A stretch of 64,000 bases of DNA from Arthrobacter sp. B0490 (lineage in GTDB: Bacteria > Actinomycetota > Actinomycetes > Actinomycetales > Micrococcaceae): NCBI RefSeq assembly GCF_002929355.1, contig NZ_PJIR01000003.1:434001-498000 (forward strand), read 5' to 3'. The notes under the pieces are model-generated. The model did no database searches. It saw only the letters and a program-made list of their open reading frames with translations, and was not told the origin of the DNA. A program made the position numbers and the translations under genes. This document shows positions 52,848-61,199 of this stretch, piece by piece (the stretch's first letter is position 1; the number at the start of each line of letters is the position of its first letter).

Positions 52848-53843
52848 ATGCTGAAGTTCGACGAGGACCAGTTCCTCACACGCGCCCAGAGTTTCCTCAC
52901 CCTCCAGCCGCAGATCGAGGACATCGTGGGCAGCCTCGCCGACGTCGAAGCGGTCTTCCTCATCGGGTCGGGAGGAACCTACGCCGCCATGTGGCCCTAC
53001 GAGCACCTGATGCGCCGCAGCACCACCGTCCCCGTCCGTTCGGCCGTCGCCGCGGAGCTGGTCCTCTCGGGTGACGCCCTGCTCAACGAACGATCGGTCG
53101 CCGTCTTCACGTCGGCCTCGGGAACGACCGAGGACGTCATCCGGTGCATCGAGTACTGCCGGGACCGCGGCGTCCGTACCGTCGGTTTCACCGGGATCGC
53201 GGACAGCCCGATCGCGCGGGCCGTGGACCACGCGCTCATCACGGAGCCCGATGCCTGGCCGTTCGATCTCGGCCTGCTGCTCCTCACCACGCGCTTCCTG
53301 TCGGAGCGCGGCGAGTTCGCCGGCTACGACAAGCTGGTCGACCAGCTGCCAGCCGTACCGAAGGCGCTCGTCGGCGTCGCCCGTCAGGCCGAACCCGTTG
53401 CGGAGGCCTTCGCGGACTGCCACAGGGACACCGACTTCCACTTCGTGGTGGGCAGCGGGAACCTCTGGGGCCATGCCTACCTGTACTCCATGTGCATCCT
53501 CGAGGAGATGCAGTGGCTGCACACCACCAGGGTGCACGGTGCCGAGTTCTTCCACGGCTCCCTCGAGCTGATCGAGGAGGACACGAGCGTCCTGCTCTTC
53601 GTGGGCGAGGACGAGACGCGCCCCCTGATGGAGCGTGTCGTCGCGTTCTCCGAGAAGTACTCGAAGGCCACCACCGTCCTCGACACCGCGGACTACCCGT
53701 TGGAAGGGATCGACGACGAGTTCCGGGGGTTGCTCGGTCCGCTCGTCATGGACACGATCACGAGCCGGATCAGCAAGCACCTCGAGAAGCAGCGCGACCA
53801 CTCGCTCGACCTGCGTCGGTACTACCGCGTGGTGGAGTACTGA
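52848..53843 (+). CDS. FrlB-like SIS-domain deglycase (fructosamine-6-phosphate)
   Basis: A 331-residue protein with two SIS sugar-isomerase domains (residues 20-150: VFLIGSGGTYAAM, VFTSASGTTEDVI; residues 190-325). The C-terminal half closely follows E. coli FrlB as I remember it: HGAEFFHGSLELIEE, then FVGEDETRPLMERVVAF and the ending RRYYRVVEY, where FrlB has GEFRHGPLEIVE, NDESRHTTERAINF and RRYYGGLVEY. FrlB splits fructoselysine-6-phosphate into glucose-6-phosphate and lysine. ATG 52848 has GGAAGG at 7 nt. The GlmS-like glutaminase part is absent. The amine released here is not known. Confidence 0.85.
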   Translation: MLKFDEDQFLTRAQSFLTLQPQIEDIVGSLADVEAVFLIGSGGTYAAMWPYEHLMRRSTTVPVRSAVAAELVLSGDALLNERSVAVFTSASGTTEDVIRCIEYCRDRGVRTVGFTGIADSPIARAVDHALITEPDAWPFDLGLLLLTTRFLSERGEFAGYDKLVDQLPAVPKALVGVARQAEPVAEAFADCHRDTDFHFVVGSGNLWGHAYLYSMCILEEMQWLHTTRVHGAEFFHGSLELIEEDTSVLLFVGEDETRPLMERVVAFSEKYSKATTVLDTADYPLEGIDDEFRGLLGPLVMDTITSRISKHLEKQRDHSLDLRRYYRVVEY

Positions 53844-53865
53844 GCCGACCCACGGCATGACCCCG

Positions 53866-53898
53866 CCACAGGCCGGGTGCACGGCACCCGGCCTGTGG
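53866..53898. terminator. 15-bp perfect hairpin between the frlB-like and frlD-like genes
   Basis: CCACAGGCCGGGTGC, loop ACG, GCACCCGGCCTGTGG. It begins 22 nt after the deglycase stop and ends 26 nt before the kinase ATG. With no T-run it may act as a partial terminator or RNA-stability element that lowers expression of the kinase and regulator. Confidence 0.65.
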
Positions 53899-53924
53899 TC
53901 CCTCCCTCGAGCAGCAAGGCACCC

Positions 53925-54854
53925 ATGCGCGTTCTCGGCTTCGGCGACAACATCGTCGACCGCTTCATCGACCGCCGCACGTCGTATCCCGGCGGCAACA
54001 GCGTCAACTTCTCCGTCTTCGCGCGGCGCCTCGGGGCCGAGTCCGCGTACCTCGGCGTCTTCGGTGCCGACCGGTTCGGCGGCCTCCTCAAGGAGTCCCT
54101 GCTGGCCGAATCCGTGGACATCTCGCGCTCCGTCACCCGCGACGGCCCGAGCGGCTGGACCAACATCCGGCTCGAGGCGGGTGAGCGCCGATTCCTGGAG
54201 TGGAACGGCGGAGGGATCACCCTCGCCGAGCCCTTCCGTCCGTCCTCGGAGGACCTCGACTACATGGGCCGGTTCGACGTCGTGCACTCGAGCGTCTACT
54301 CCGGCATCGAGGAGCACCTCCCGGCCGTTCGGGCCGCCGTCCCCAGGGTCAGTTTCGACTTCTCCGCCGACGACGACCGACGCTCCGACGCCTACCTCGC
54401 CGCCGTGTGCCCCACCGTGGACCTGGGACAGTTCTCCTGCGCCGACCTCAGCGACCGTGACTCGCGGGACCTCCTCCGGACCGCGGTCCGCCACGGCGCA
54501 GGGTCCGCACTCGCGACACGGGGGACCGATGGCGCCCTCTTCCTCGACGGCGGCACGTTCCACGAGGGCGGCGCGGAGTTCGTCCCGACGTCGTCGATCG
54601 TCGACACGATGGGGTGCGGGGACGCGTACCTCACGGCATTCCTCCTCGACCTGGTGCGGGCCGGATGGTCCCGGAGCCGCCGTGCCGATGCCGGCGACGT
54701 CGCGGCCGCGATGCGGACGGCCGCCCGCTACTCCGCGCAACAGTGCACGGTCGAAGGGGCCTTCGGGCGCGGCTGGCCGTTCTCGGATGCGGACCCCGAC
54801 GCCGCGCGCGCGGCACTGGCCGAACCCGCATCCTCACTCCCTCGTTACCATTAG
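53925..54854 (+). CDS. FrlD-like PfkB family fructosamine kinase
   Basis: A 309-residue ribokinase/PfkB family kinase. The start VLGFGDNIVDRFIDRR and YPGGNSVNFSVFARRLG follow FrlD; the C-terminal ATP site is DTMGCGDAYLTAFLLD, with catalytic Asp233 and Cys in place of the usual Ala. FrlD phosphorylates fructoselysine on C6 to feed FrlB; the genes are adjacent in both cases. The C-terminus adds about 40 residues with QCTVEGAFGRGWPF. ATG 53925 has AAGG 5 nt upstream. Only 3 nt separate it from the LacI gene, so both share one transcript. Confidence 0.85.
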   Translation: MRVLGFGDNIVDRFIDRRTSYPGGNSVNFSVFARRLGAESAYLGVFGADRFGGLLKESLLAESVDISRSVTRDGPSGWTNIRLEAGERRFLEWNGGGITLAEPFRPSSEDLDYMGRFDVVHSSVYSGIEEHLPAVRAAVPRVSFDFSADDDRRSDAYLAAVCPTVDLGQFSCADLSDRDSRDLLRTAVRHGAGSALATRGTDGALFLDGGTFHEGGAEFVPTSSIVDTMGCGDAYLTAFLLDLVRAGWSRSRRADAGDVAAAMRTAARYSAQQCTVEGAFGRGWPFSDADPDAARAALAEPASSLPRYH

Positions 54855-54857
54855 CCC

Positions 54858-55958
54858 ATGGCGTCCGAGCATCCTCCCAGCAGCGCCCCCACCATCTCCG
54901 ACGTCGCCGCGGAAGCGGGCGTCGGCCGGGCGACGGCGGCGCGCACGCTGGGCGGCTACGGGTCGGTCAGCGCCGTGGCACGCGAACGCGTCCTCGCCGC
55001 GGCGGAGCGCCTCGGATACCGGTCCAACATCCTCGCGCGGAGCATGACCACGGGAGTCACGAACTCCCTCGGCATCGTCGTCGCGGACATCGGCAACACC
55101 TTCTTCTCCGGGTTGATCCGTGGCGCATCCGACGCCGCGAGCGCACGGAACCTCGACGTGATCGTCATCAGCACCTATGAGGACCTCGCGGCCGAGCGGC
55201 ACGCCGTGGGTGTCCTCCTCGACAAGCAGGTGGACGGCATCGTGGTGTCCTCCGCAGCGCTCGGCGCCCCCGAGGCGGAGCACCTCGCCGAGGCGACCCG
55301 ACGCGGTACGCCGGTCGTCCTGATCGACCGCCTCATCCCCGGGCTGCACCTCGACGCCGTCGTCGTCGACAACCGCGCGGAGGCTCGGCGCGTGACCCGG
55401 GCGCTCATCGAGGCGGGCCACCGCCGGATCGGTTTCCTGTGGGGCCCCACCACCGATGCCGCGATCGACACCCTGGACGATCTCCTGACCGTCAACGCGC
55501 GCAGCCTGTGGAGCGACGCCGAGCGGCTGCGCGGATACCTGGACGCCCTCCAGGATGCGGGGATCCCCTACTCGCCGGCCCTGGTCACCACGGGGGCGAA
55601 GACCGAGGAGGCGGCAGCGAAGGCTGCGCACGCGATGCTCGAGTCGGCGGATCCCCCCACCGCACTCTTCGCGTCGGAGGCGGAGGCCCTGATCGGTGCT
55701 CTCCACGCGGTGCAGGGCCTCGGTCTCTCCTACCCCGCGGACATCTCCCTCGTGGGTTTCGACGACACGAGCTGGGCGACGGTCATGCAGCCGCCGCTCA
55801 CCATGGTCGCCCAGCCCGTCGAGGAGATGGGGCGCCTGGCGGTCGACCAGGTCGCGTCGCGCATCGGCACACCGGAGTACGAGCCGAGGCTGCACATGCT
55901 TCCCGCGGAGCTCAGGATCCGCTCGTCCATCGGCCCGCCCCTCCGGGCGCCACGCTAG
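54858..55958 (+). CDS. LacI family regulator of the Amadori locus
   Basis: A 366-residue LacI/GalR repressor. The N-terminal helix-turn-helix is TISDVAAEAGVGRATAARTL, with hinge region GYRSNILARSM, then the periplasmic-binding-like sensor (LGIVVADIGNTFFSGLIRGA, FASEAEALIGALHAVQ, LVGFDDTSWATVMQPPLT). It closes the frlB-frlD transcript and is the obvious partner of the two TGATACCGGTATCA-type operators between the divergent transcripts, so it should repress transporter, enzymes and itself until the sugar or its phosphate appears. The hinge and sensor are of normal length. Confidence 0.92.
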   Translation: MASEHPPSSAPTISDVAAEAGVGRATAARTLGGYGSVSAVARERVLAAAERLGYRSNILARSMTTGVTNSLGIVVADIGNTFFSGLIRGASDAASARNLDVIVISTYEDLAAERHAVGVLLDKQVDGIVVSSAALGAPEAEHLAEATRRGTPVVLIDRLIPGLHLDAVVVDNRAEARRVTRALIEAGHRRIGFLWGPTTDAAIDTLDDLLTVNARSLWSDAERLRGYLDALQDAGIPYSPALVTTGAKTEEAAAKAAHAMLESADPPTALFASEAEALIGALHAVQGLGLSYPADISLVGFDDTSWATVMQPPLTMVAQPVEEMGRLAVDQVASRIGTPEYEPRLHMLPAELRIRSSIGPPLRAPR

Positions 55959-56060
55959 CGGGCCGCGAACTCCAGCGGGGAGTCTGTCGCCGGCGACACT
56001 AGGACCCTCCCCCCATCCGGGACAATGACGGAAGGACACCCACCAGCAACCGGAGGATTC

Positions 56061-56906
56061 ATGAAGATCGCACTGCTCGGCGTCGGACGCATGGGATACG
56101 AACTCGGCGTGCACCTCCTGGCTGCCGGCCACGACCTGACCGCCTGGAACCGGACGGCCGCCGCCGTCGCACCGCTGCGCGACGCGGGCGCCCTGCAGGC
56201 CGATTCCCCCGAGGACGCCGTCCGGGGCGCCGACGTGGTCATGACGGTCCTCTTCGGACCCGACACGGTACGGACCGTGGTGCTCTCCGGGCTGGAGATC
56301 CCCGCCGAAGCCGTGTGGCTGGACGTCACGACGGTCTCCCCCGAGGACGCCCGCGAGTTCGCCGACTACGCCGCCGCAGCCGGCGTCCGCTACGTGCACG
56401 GTCCCGTCGTCGGGAGCCTCGCCCCCGCGCGGGCAGGCCGGCTGGGCGTGCTGCTGGGCGGTGCGCCGGAGGACGTCGACGTCGTCGAACCGCTCGCGGC
56501 CCTGTGGGCCGATCCCGAGCGCCTCCGCCGCGTCGCCACGCCGTCGGACGCGGCGACCGGCAAGCTGCTCGCCAACCTGGCACTCGGCGTCACGCTGCAG
56601 GGCCTCGTGGAGGCGCTGCGCCTCGGCCGTGCGAACGGCCTCGACGCCGCAGCCGTGATGGACCTGCTGAAGGGGACGGGGCTCGGCGTCATCGCCGGCA
56701 TGAAGGGCCCCGTCATCACCGGCGGGACGTTCGGGGACACGCAGTTCTCCGCCGACCTGCTCGCGAAGGACGCGCGCCTCATGCTGCGCTCCACCCCCGA
56801 TCCCCTGCCCGCGGTGACCGCCGTCCTGCAGTCCCTCACCGACGCGCAGCGCGCCGGATCCGGCGACGACGACATCGCCGTCATCGCGAAGCCCGAACTG
56901 GGCTAG
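56061..56906 (+). CDS. NAD(P)-dependent 3-hydroxyisobutyrate dehydrogenase family protein
   Basis: A 281-residue beta-hydroxyacid dehydrogenase. The cofactor motif LLGVGRMGYELGVHLLAAGH, the substrate-site HGPVVGSLAPARAG (family: DAPVSGG) and the catalytic Lys in ATGKLLANLALG are in place. Related enzymes act on 3-hydroxyisobutyrate, tartronate semialdehyde, or imines (imine reductase). GGAGG stands 5 nt before the ATG at 56061. It follows the Amadori locus after about 100 nt without sign of the shared operator, so a link is uncertain. Confidence 0.88.
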   Translation: MKIALLGVGRMGYELGVHLLAAGHDLTAWNRTAAAVAPLRDAGALQADSPEDAVRGADVVMTVLFGPDTVRTVVLSGLEIPAEAVWLDVTTVSPEDAREFADYAAAAGVRYVHGPVVGSLAPARAGRLGVLLGGAPEDVDVVEPLAALWADPERLRRVATPSDAATGKLLANLALGVTLQGLVEALRLGRANGLDAAAVMDLLKGTGLGVIAGMKGPVITGGTFGDTQFSADLLAKDARLMLRSTPDPLPAVTAVLQSLTDAQRAGSGDDDIAVIAKPELG

Positions 56907-56971
56907 GCACGGCTCCGAGGAAGCAGGGAACTGCTGTCTGAGGGCACGACGGTCTGGGTACGGTACGAAGT

Positions 56972-57421
56972 ATGGCTACAGCTGACACCCCCGGTCCCGA
57001 CGCAACCCACCAGCGCCCCGCAGGGGTCTCCGACATCACGGTGGAGGCCCTCGGCAAGCTCTCCGAGGCCCTCGAGGTCCTGGAGCACGCCCGCGGCCAC
57101 CTCTACGGCTTCCACCGCCTCACCGGCACCGCCGACCTCAACCTCTCCGAGGCCGAGGAGCTGTTCCGCAAGGGCGGCCACACCGAGATCGCCGACAGGC
57201 TCGCGAGCGAGATCATCGGCCGCAACGTGATCGAGGGGCGGTGGACCTTCCAGATCGTCGAGGACTACGACGACCACTACTACTCCGAGTTCAAGTCCTT
57301 CGAGAAGGAGGCCCGCGACGAGCTGGTCGAGGGCAAGCGCCACCTCTTCGAGGCCGAGATGAAGGAGGACCGCCGCACCAAGGGCAAGGAGCACCACGAG
57401 GCGCTGCCGCCCGAGGCCTGA
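56972..57421 (+). CDS. Unknown acidic helical protein
   Basis: A 149-residue cytoplasmic protein without a family I can name. It is rich in Glu, His and aromatic residues: EALGKLSEALEVLEHARGHL, then FHRLTGTADLNLSEAEELF and the motif EDYDDHYYSEFKSFEKEA, and is predicted to be nearly all helix. The high density of Asp, His and Glu could bind metal. Proteins of this look are conserved in Micrococcaceae, but I know no function. The next gene lies in the same direction. Confidence 0.7.
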   Translation: MATADTPGPDATHQRPAGVSDITVEALGKLSEALEVLEHARGHLYGFHRLTGTADLNLSEAEELFRKGGHTEIADRLASEIIGRNVIEGRWTFQIVEDYDDHYYSEFKSFEKEARDELVEGKRHLFEAEMKEDRRTKGKEHHEALPPEA

Positions 57422-57502
57422 GCCCCGCCGTAGGCTCTACCTGTCGGGCTCTCCTCCTGCGTCCGCCGGTACCGCCACGGCCGTCGTCGAAAGGATCGTC
57501 CG

Positions 57503-58750
57503 ATCGGAAGTCTCCCCGCGCCCGCGCAGCCCACGGAGTACACCGCGCAGCGGCTGGGACGCGCACGCTTCGCGGTCAGCGCGCTGTTCCTGACGAACGG
57601 GGCGATGTTCGCGAACATCCTCCCCCACTACCCGGCCATCAAGGACGGGCTGGAGCTGAGCAACGCCGCGTTCGGCGTCTCGGTCGCGGCGTTCCCCCTC
57701 GGAGCGATCACGGCCGGACTCGCCTCGGGGTTCCTCGTCCGCCGGTTCCGGTCCTCCCGCGTCGCGACGGTGGGCACGTGGCTCATCGGCCTGTCGATCC
57801 TCCTCGCGGGCATCGCGCCGTCGTGGGCCGTCCTGACGGCCACCCTGTTCCTCGCCGGAGCCATGGACGCCATCACCGACGTGGCACAGAACTCGCACGG
57901 CCTGCGGGTCCAGAAGCTGTACAAGCGGTCCATCCTCAACTCGTTCCACGCCGTGTGGAGCATCGGCGCGGTGCTGGGCGGCCTGATGGGTGCGACGGCG
58001 GCGGGCCTCGCGATCCCGCGCGGACTGCACCTCTCGGTGTCGTTCGTCCTCTTCAGCGCCCTCACCCTCGTGTGCTACCGCTTCCTCCTGCCCGGCCCCG
58101 AGCCGACCGAGGCCCCCGGCTCCTCCCCGTCGAGGGAGCACCCGGGCGACGTCCCGCCGCGCAGGACGGCCCGGCCACGACTGTTCGGTACGGTCGGCAT
58201 CCTCGCGGCCCTCGTGGTGATCGGCATCGCCGGTGCGCTCGTCGAGGACGCCGGGAGCACCTGGGCGGCCGTCTACCTCACCGGCTCCCTCGACGCGACG
58301 CCCACGATCGCGGGCCTCGGCTTCGTGGCCCTCGTGGGCTTCCAGTTCGTGGGCCGCCTGTTCGGGGACCGCCTCGTGGACCGGTTCGGGCAGCGCGCGG
58401 TGGCGCAGGCCGGCGGCGCCCTGGCGGCGATCGGCATGGGCGTGGCCCTGCTGTTCCCGTCGATCCCCCTGACGATCCTCGGCTTCGGACTGGCGGGGCT
58501 GGGCGTGGCCACGCTCGTGCCGGCGGCGATGCACTCGGCGGACGAACTGCCCGGGCTCCGCGCCGGCACGGGCCTCACCGTGATCAGCTGGCTGCTGCGC
58601 CTCGGATTCCTGCTCTCGCCGCCGATCGTCGGTGCCGTCGCCGACGCCTCCGCACTGCGGGTCGGGCTCGTCGTGGTCCCGCTCGCCGGCATCCTGACCC
58701 TGCTGGCCTCTCCCGTGCTCCCGAAACGGGTCCCCGTCCGCCGCCTCTGA
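57503..58750 (+). CDS. MFS transporter, start codon unusual (ATC at 57503 or internal ATG 57605)
   Basis: A major facilitator superfamily protein, twelve predicted helices, resembling the YbjJ/inner-membrane MFS group: MFANILPHYPAIKDGLELSN, PLGAITAGLASGFLVRRFRS and AQNSHGLRVQKLYKRSILNS are typical. The first standard start in frame, ATG 57605, would cut off most of helix 1 (RFAVSALFLTNGAMF). Coding sequence continues upstream to an ATC at 57503 preceded by AAAGG with 8 nt spacing, and no ATG, GTG or TTG exists between the in-frame stop at 57431 and 57605. So the gene probably starts with ATC, or is truncated. Substrate unknown. Confidence 0.82.
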   Translation: MGSLPAPAQPTEYTAQRLGRARFAVSALFLTNGAMFANILPHYPAIKDGLELSNAAFGVSVAAFPLGAITAGLASGFLVRRFRSSRVATVGTWLIGLSILLAGIAPSWAVLTATLFLAGAMDAITDVAQNSHGLRVQKLYKRSILNSFHAVWSIGAVLGGLMGATAAGLAIPRGLHLSVSFVLFSALTLVCYRFLLPGPEPTEAPGSSPSREHPGDVPPRRTARPRLFGTVGILAALVVIGIAGALVEDAGSTWAAVYLTGSLDATPTIAGLGFVALVGFQFVGRLFGDRLVDRFGQRAVAQAGGALAAIGMGVALLFPSIPLTILGFGLAGLGVATLVPAAMHSADELPGLRAGTGLTVISWLLRLGFLLSPPIVGAVADASALRVGLVVVPLAGILTLLASPVLPKRVPVRRL

Positions 58751-58783
58751 CAGCGCCGCGCCAGCACGACCTCGCAGCATCAG

Positions 58784-58789
58784 TAGACT
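58784..58789 (+). promoter_or_regulatory. -10 box TAGACT of the ACAD/PIG-L/GT2 operon
   Basis: TAGACT ends 6 nt before the ATG of a 14-codon ORF at 58796; no ribosome binding site lies between. The transcript is probably leaderless. No convincing -35 is visible. Confidence 0.5.
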
Positions 58790-58795
58790 GCGGAT

Positions 58796-58840
58796 ATGCT
58801 GCACTCCGCGCGCCCGTCCCGCACCCCCACCCCCGCGTGA
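58796..58840 (+). CDS. Leader mini-ORF MLHSARPSRTPTPA
   Basis: A 14-codon ORF starting 6 nt after a TAGACT -10 box and ending in a TGA that overlaps the GTG start of the dehydrogenase-like gene (GTGA). The main gene has no Shine-Dalgarno sequence of its own, which suggests that ribosomes entering at this leaderless ATG reinitiate on the GTG. The peptide shows no regulatory codon run. Confidence 0.45.
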   Translation: MLHSARPSRTPTPA

Positions 58841-59835
58841 CGCCCACGAGCGGGACTGCCGCAACCGATCGCGTCGACCGTGCCCTCGCCCGGGCCGTCG
58901 AGCTCGGCACCCGGATACCCCTGCCGGGATCGGGCAGGACCGCCGAGGCGTGGCAGCTCCTCACCGACCTCGCCGCCACCGACCTCACGCTCGCGCGCGT
59001 CGTCGAACCGCACCTCGACGCCCTGGCCATCCTCGACCAGGCCGGACTGACCGGGCTCACCACGCCGGGAACCGGGACGTGGGGGGTCTTCGCGGCGGAG
59101 GGCCCCGACGTCGTCCTCGAGGCGACGTCCAGCGACGGCGCGTGGACCCTCACCGGGACGAAGCCCTGGTGCTCCCTGGCCGGCTCCCTCGACTCCGCGC
59201 TCGTCACCGCCCGGGTGGGCGACGGCGGGCGGCGGGCGTTCGCCGTCGACCTGCGCGCAGAAGGCGTCAGGGCTGAACCAGCGGGGGCCTGGGTCAGCCG
59301 CGGGCTCCCGGCGGTGACCAGCTGCCCGGTGCACTTCGACGCCGTGGAGGCCACCCCGGTCGGAGCCACCGATTGGTACCTCACCCGCGACGGCTTCGCC
59401 TGGGGCGGCATCGGCGTGGCGGCCTGCTGGTTCGGCGGCGCACTCGGCGTCGCCCGGACCCTGCTCGCCGCGTCGCATCGACGGACGCCCGACCAGATCG
59501 CCCTGATGCATCTCGGCCGCGTCGACGCCGCACTCCACGAGACCCGGACACTCCTCGCCACCGCCGCGGACGCCGTCGATTCCGGGCGGGCGAGGGGGCA
59601 GGACGGCGCCCTGCTCGCGGCCCGCGTCCGTGCCACGGCCTTCCGCTGTGCCGAGCTGGTGCTCGAGGCGGCCGCTCACGGGCTCGGCCCGGCGCCGCTG
59701 GCCTTCGACGAGGACCACGCCGCGCGCGTCGCCGACCTCCATCTCTACGTGCGACAGCATCATGCCGAGCGCGACGACGTCTCGCTCGGCCGACGCGTCC
59801 TCGACCGGTCCCGGCAGGGCGCGGCAGCATGGTGA
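58837..59835 (+). CDS. Acyl-CoA dehydrogenase-like protein
   Basis: A 332-residue flavoprotein-like member of the acyl-CoA dehydrogenase fold, shorter than the usual 380. The middle beta domain is visible as GTWGVFAAEGPDVVLEATSS, GAWTLTGTKPWCSLAGSLDS and RAFAVDLRAEGV; the C-terminal helical bundle includes HLGRVDAALHETRTLLATAA. The catalytic Glu of short-chain dehydrogenases is not obvious. GTG 58837 overlaps the mini-ORF stop and its own stop overlaps the next gene by 7 nt. Its partners suggest a biosynthetic role, not fatty-acid degradation. Confidence 0.83.
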   Translation: MTPTSGTAATDRVDRALARAVELGTRIPLPGSGRTAEAWQLLTDLAATDLTLARVVEPHLDALAILDQAGLTGLTTPGTGTWGVFAAEGPDVVLEATSSDGAWTLTGTKPWCSLAGSLDSALVTARVGDGGRRAFAVDLRAEGVRAEPAGAWVSRGLPAVTSCPVHFDAVEATPVGATDWYLTRDGFAWGGIGVAACWFGGALGVARTLLAASHRRTPDQIALMHLGRVDAALHETRTLLATAADAVDSGRARGQDGALLAARVRATAFRCAELVLEAAAHGLGPAPLAFDEDHAARVADLHLYVRQHHAERDDVSLGRRVLDRSRQGAAAW

Positions 59836-61199
59836 GCTTCACGCACGACGGCGAGGGCACACCGGAGGCGCTCTGGCGCGCGTGGGAACAGGAGCGCGAA
59901 CCCGGCAACGACCTGCAGGTCGAGGCCCTCTTCGACGGACGGCTGCCCACCCGGTTCCTCCTGCTGGCGGCGCATCCCGACGACGAGACCCTCGGGGCGG
60001 GCGCCCTCCTCGCCCGCCTGGCGCGCGAGGGCGTGCGCTGCGACGTCGTCGTCCTCACCGACGGCGACGCATCCCACCCGTCCTCACCCACCTACTCGCC
60101 CCACCAGCTCGCCGAGCTGCGGCGCCGCGAGGTGGCGGACGCCGTGCAGGTGCTCGCCCCGGCCGCGCACGTGAGCTTCGAAGGACTGCCCGACGGCAGG
60201 CTCCGGCAGGAGGACGTCACCGCGGCGCTCCTGCGCGCCCTCGGCGACGGCGACGACACCCGTACCCTCGTCGCGGCGCCCTGGCGCCAGGACGGCCACC
60301 CCGATCACGAGGCCGTCGGCAGGGCGGCGGCGGACGTCTGTCGCGGGCGCGACATCCCCCTGCTCGAGTACCCGATCTGGCTCTGGCACTGGGGCAGCCC
60401 CTCCGACCGGACGGCAGAGCTGGATGCACTGTCCCTGCACCGGCTCTCCACCGAGGACCAGGCACGCAAGACGTCGGCCCTCGCCACGCACACCTCGCAG
60501 GTCCTGCCGCTGTCGGACGCACCGGGTGACGAGGTGCTGCTCGCACCGGCGGTCCTCGAGCACTTCAGCCGGAACTTCGAGTCCTTCTTCGTCACCGCCG
60601 GCTCGTCGACGTTCGAGCGCCTGCATCGCGACACCGCCGATCCCTGGCAGGTCGCCGAGCGCTTCTACGAGCAGCGCAAGCGTGCCCTGACCATGGCCAG
60701 CCTGCCGCGGCGCCGGTTCGGCCGGACCCTCGAGGTCGGCTGCTCCGTGGGCGCACTGACACGGGAACTCGCCACCGTCTCGGACAGCCTGCTGGCCCTG
60801 GACACCAGCGAGACCGCCGTACGCCGGACCAGTGAGGCGCTCATCATGACCCCCGCCGCCACGGCGCGGCTGGCGACCGTCCCCCGCGACTGGCCTCGCG
60901 GGGAGGGGCCCTTCGACCTCGTGGTCCTCTCGGAGACGGGCTACTTCCTCTCCTCCGACCAGCTCGACGAGGTCATCCGCCTCATCCGCGCGTCCCTCGA
61001 CGACGACGGTGTGCTCCTGCTGTGCCACTGGCGCCACCCGATCGAGGGGTGGGAACTCGACGGCGACGCCGTCCACGACCGCATCCGGCGGACGTCCGGC
61101 CTGACGACCCTCGCCCTGCACACCGAGGAGGACTTCGTGCTGGAGGTCCTCGTCCCCGCGCCGGCGCGGTCCGTGGCGCGCCGGGAAGGGCTGCTGTGA
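59829..61199 (+). CDS. Bifunctional PIG-L deacetylase / SAM-dependent methyltransferase
   Basis: A 456-residue fusion. Residues 35-250 are a PIG-L/LmbE deacetylase with the zinc motif AHPDDETLGAG and the later His of GHPDHEAVG, as in MshB-like GlcNAc deacetylases. Residues 265-456 are a class I methyltransferase of the NodS-like type: FYEQRKRALTMASLPRRRFG, the SAM loop LEVGCSVGALTREL and LDTSETAVRRT. So it may remove an N-acetyl or other acyl group and methylate the product. Both starts and stops overlap the neighbours (ATGGTGA and GTGA), indicating one coupled pathway. The substrate is unknown. Confidence 0.9.
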   Translation: MVSFTHDGEGTPEALWRAWEQEREPGNDLQVEALFDGRLPTRFLLLAAHPDDETLGAGALLARLAREGVRCDVVVLTDGDASHPSSPTYSPHQLAELRRREVADAVQVLAPAAHVSFEGLPDGRLRQEDVTAALLRALGDGDDTRTLVAAPWRQDGHPDHEAVGRAAADVCRGRDIPLLEYPIWLWHWGSPSDRTAELDALSLHRLSTEDQARKTSALATHTSQVLPLSDAPGDEVLLAPAVLEHFSRNFESFFVTAGSSTFERLHRDTADPWQVAERFYEQRKRALTMASLPRRRFGRTLEVGCSVGALTRELATVSDSLLALDTSETAVRRTSEALIMTPAATARLATVPRDWPRGEGPFDLVVLSETGYFLSSDQLDEVIRLIRASLDDDGVLLLCHWRHPIEGWELDGDAVHDRIRRTSGLTTLALHTEEDFVLEVLVPAPARSVARREGLL

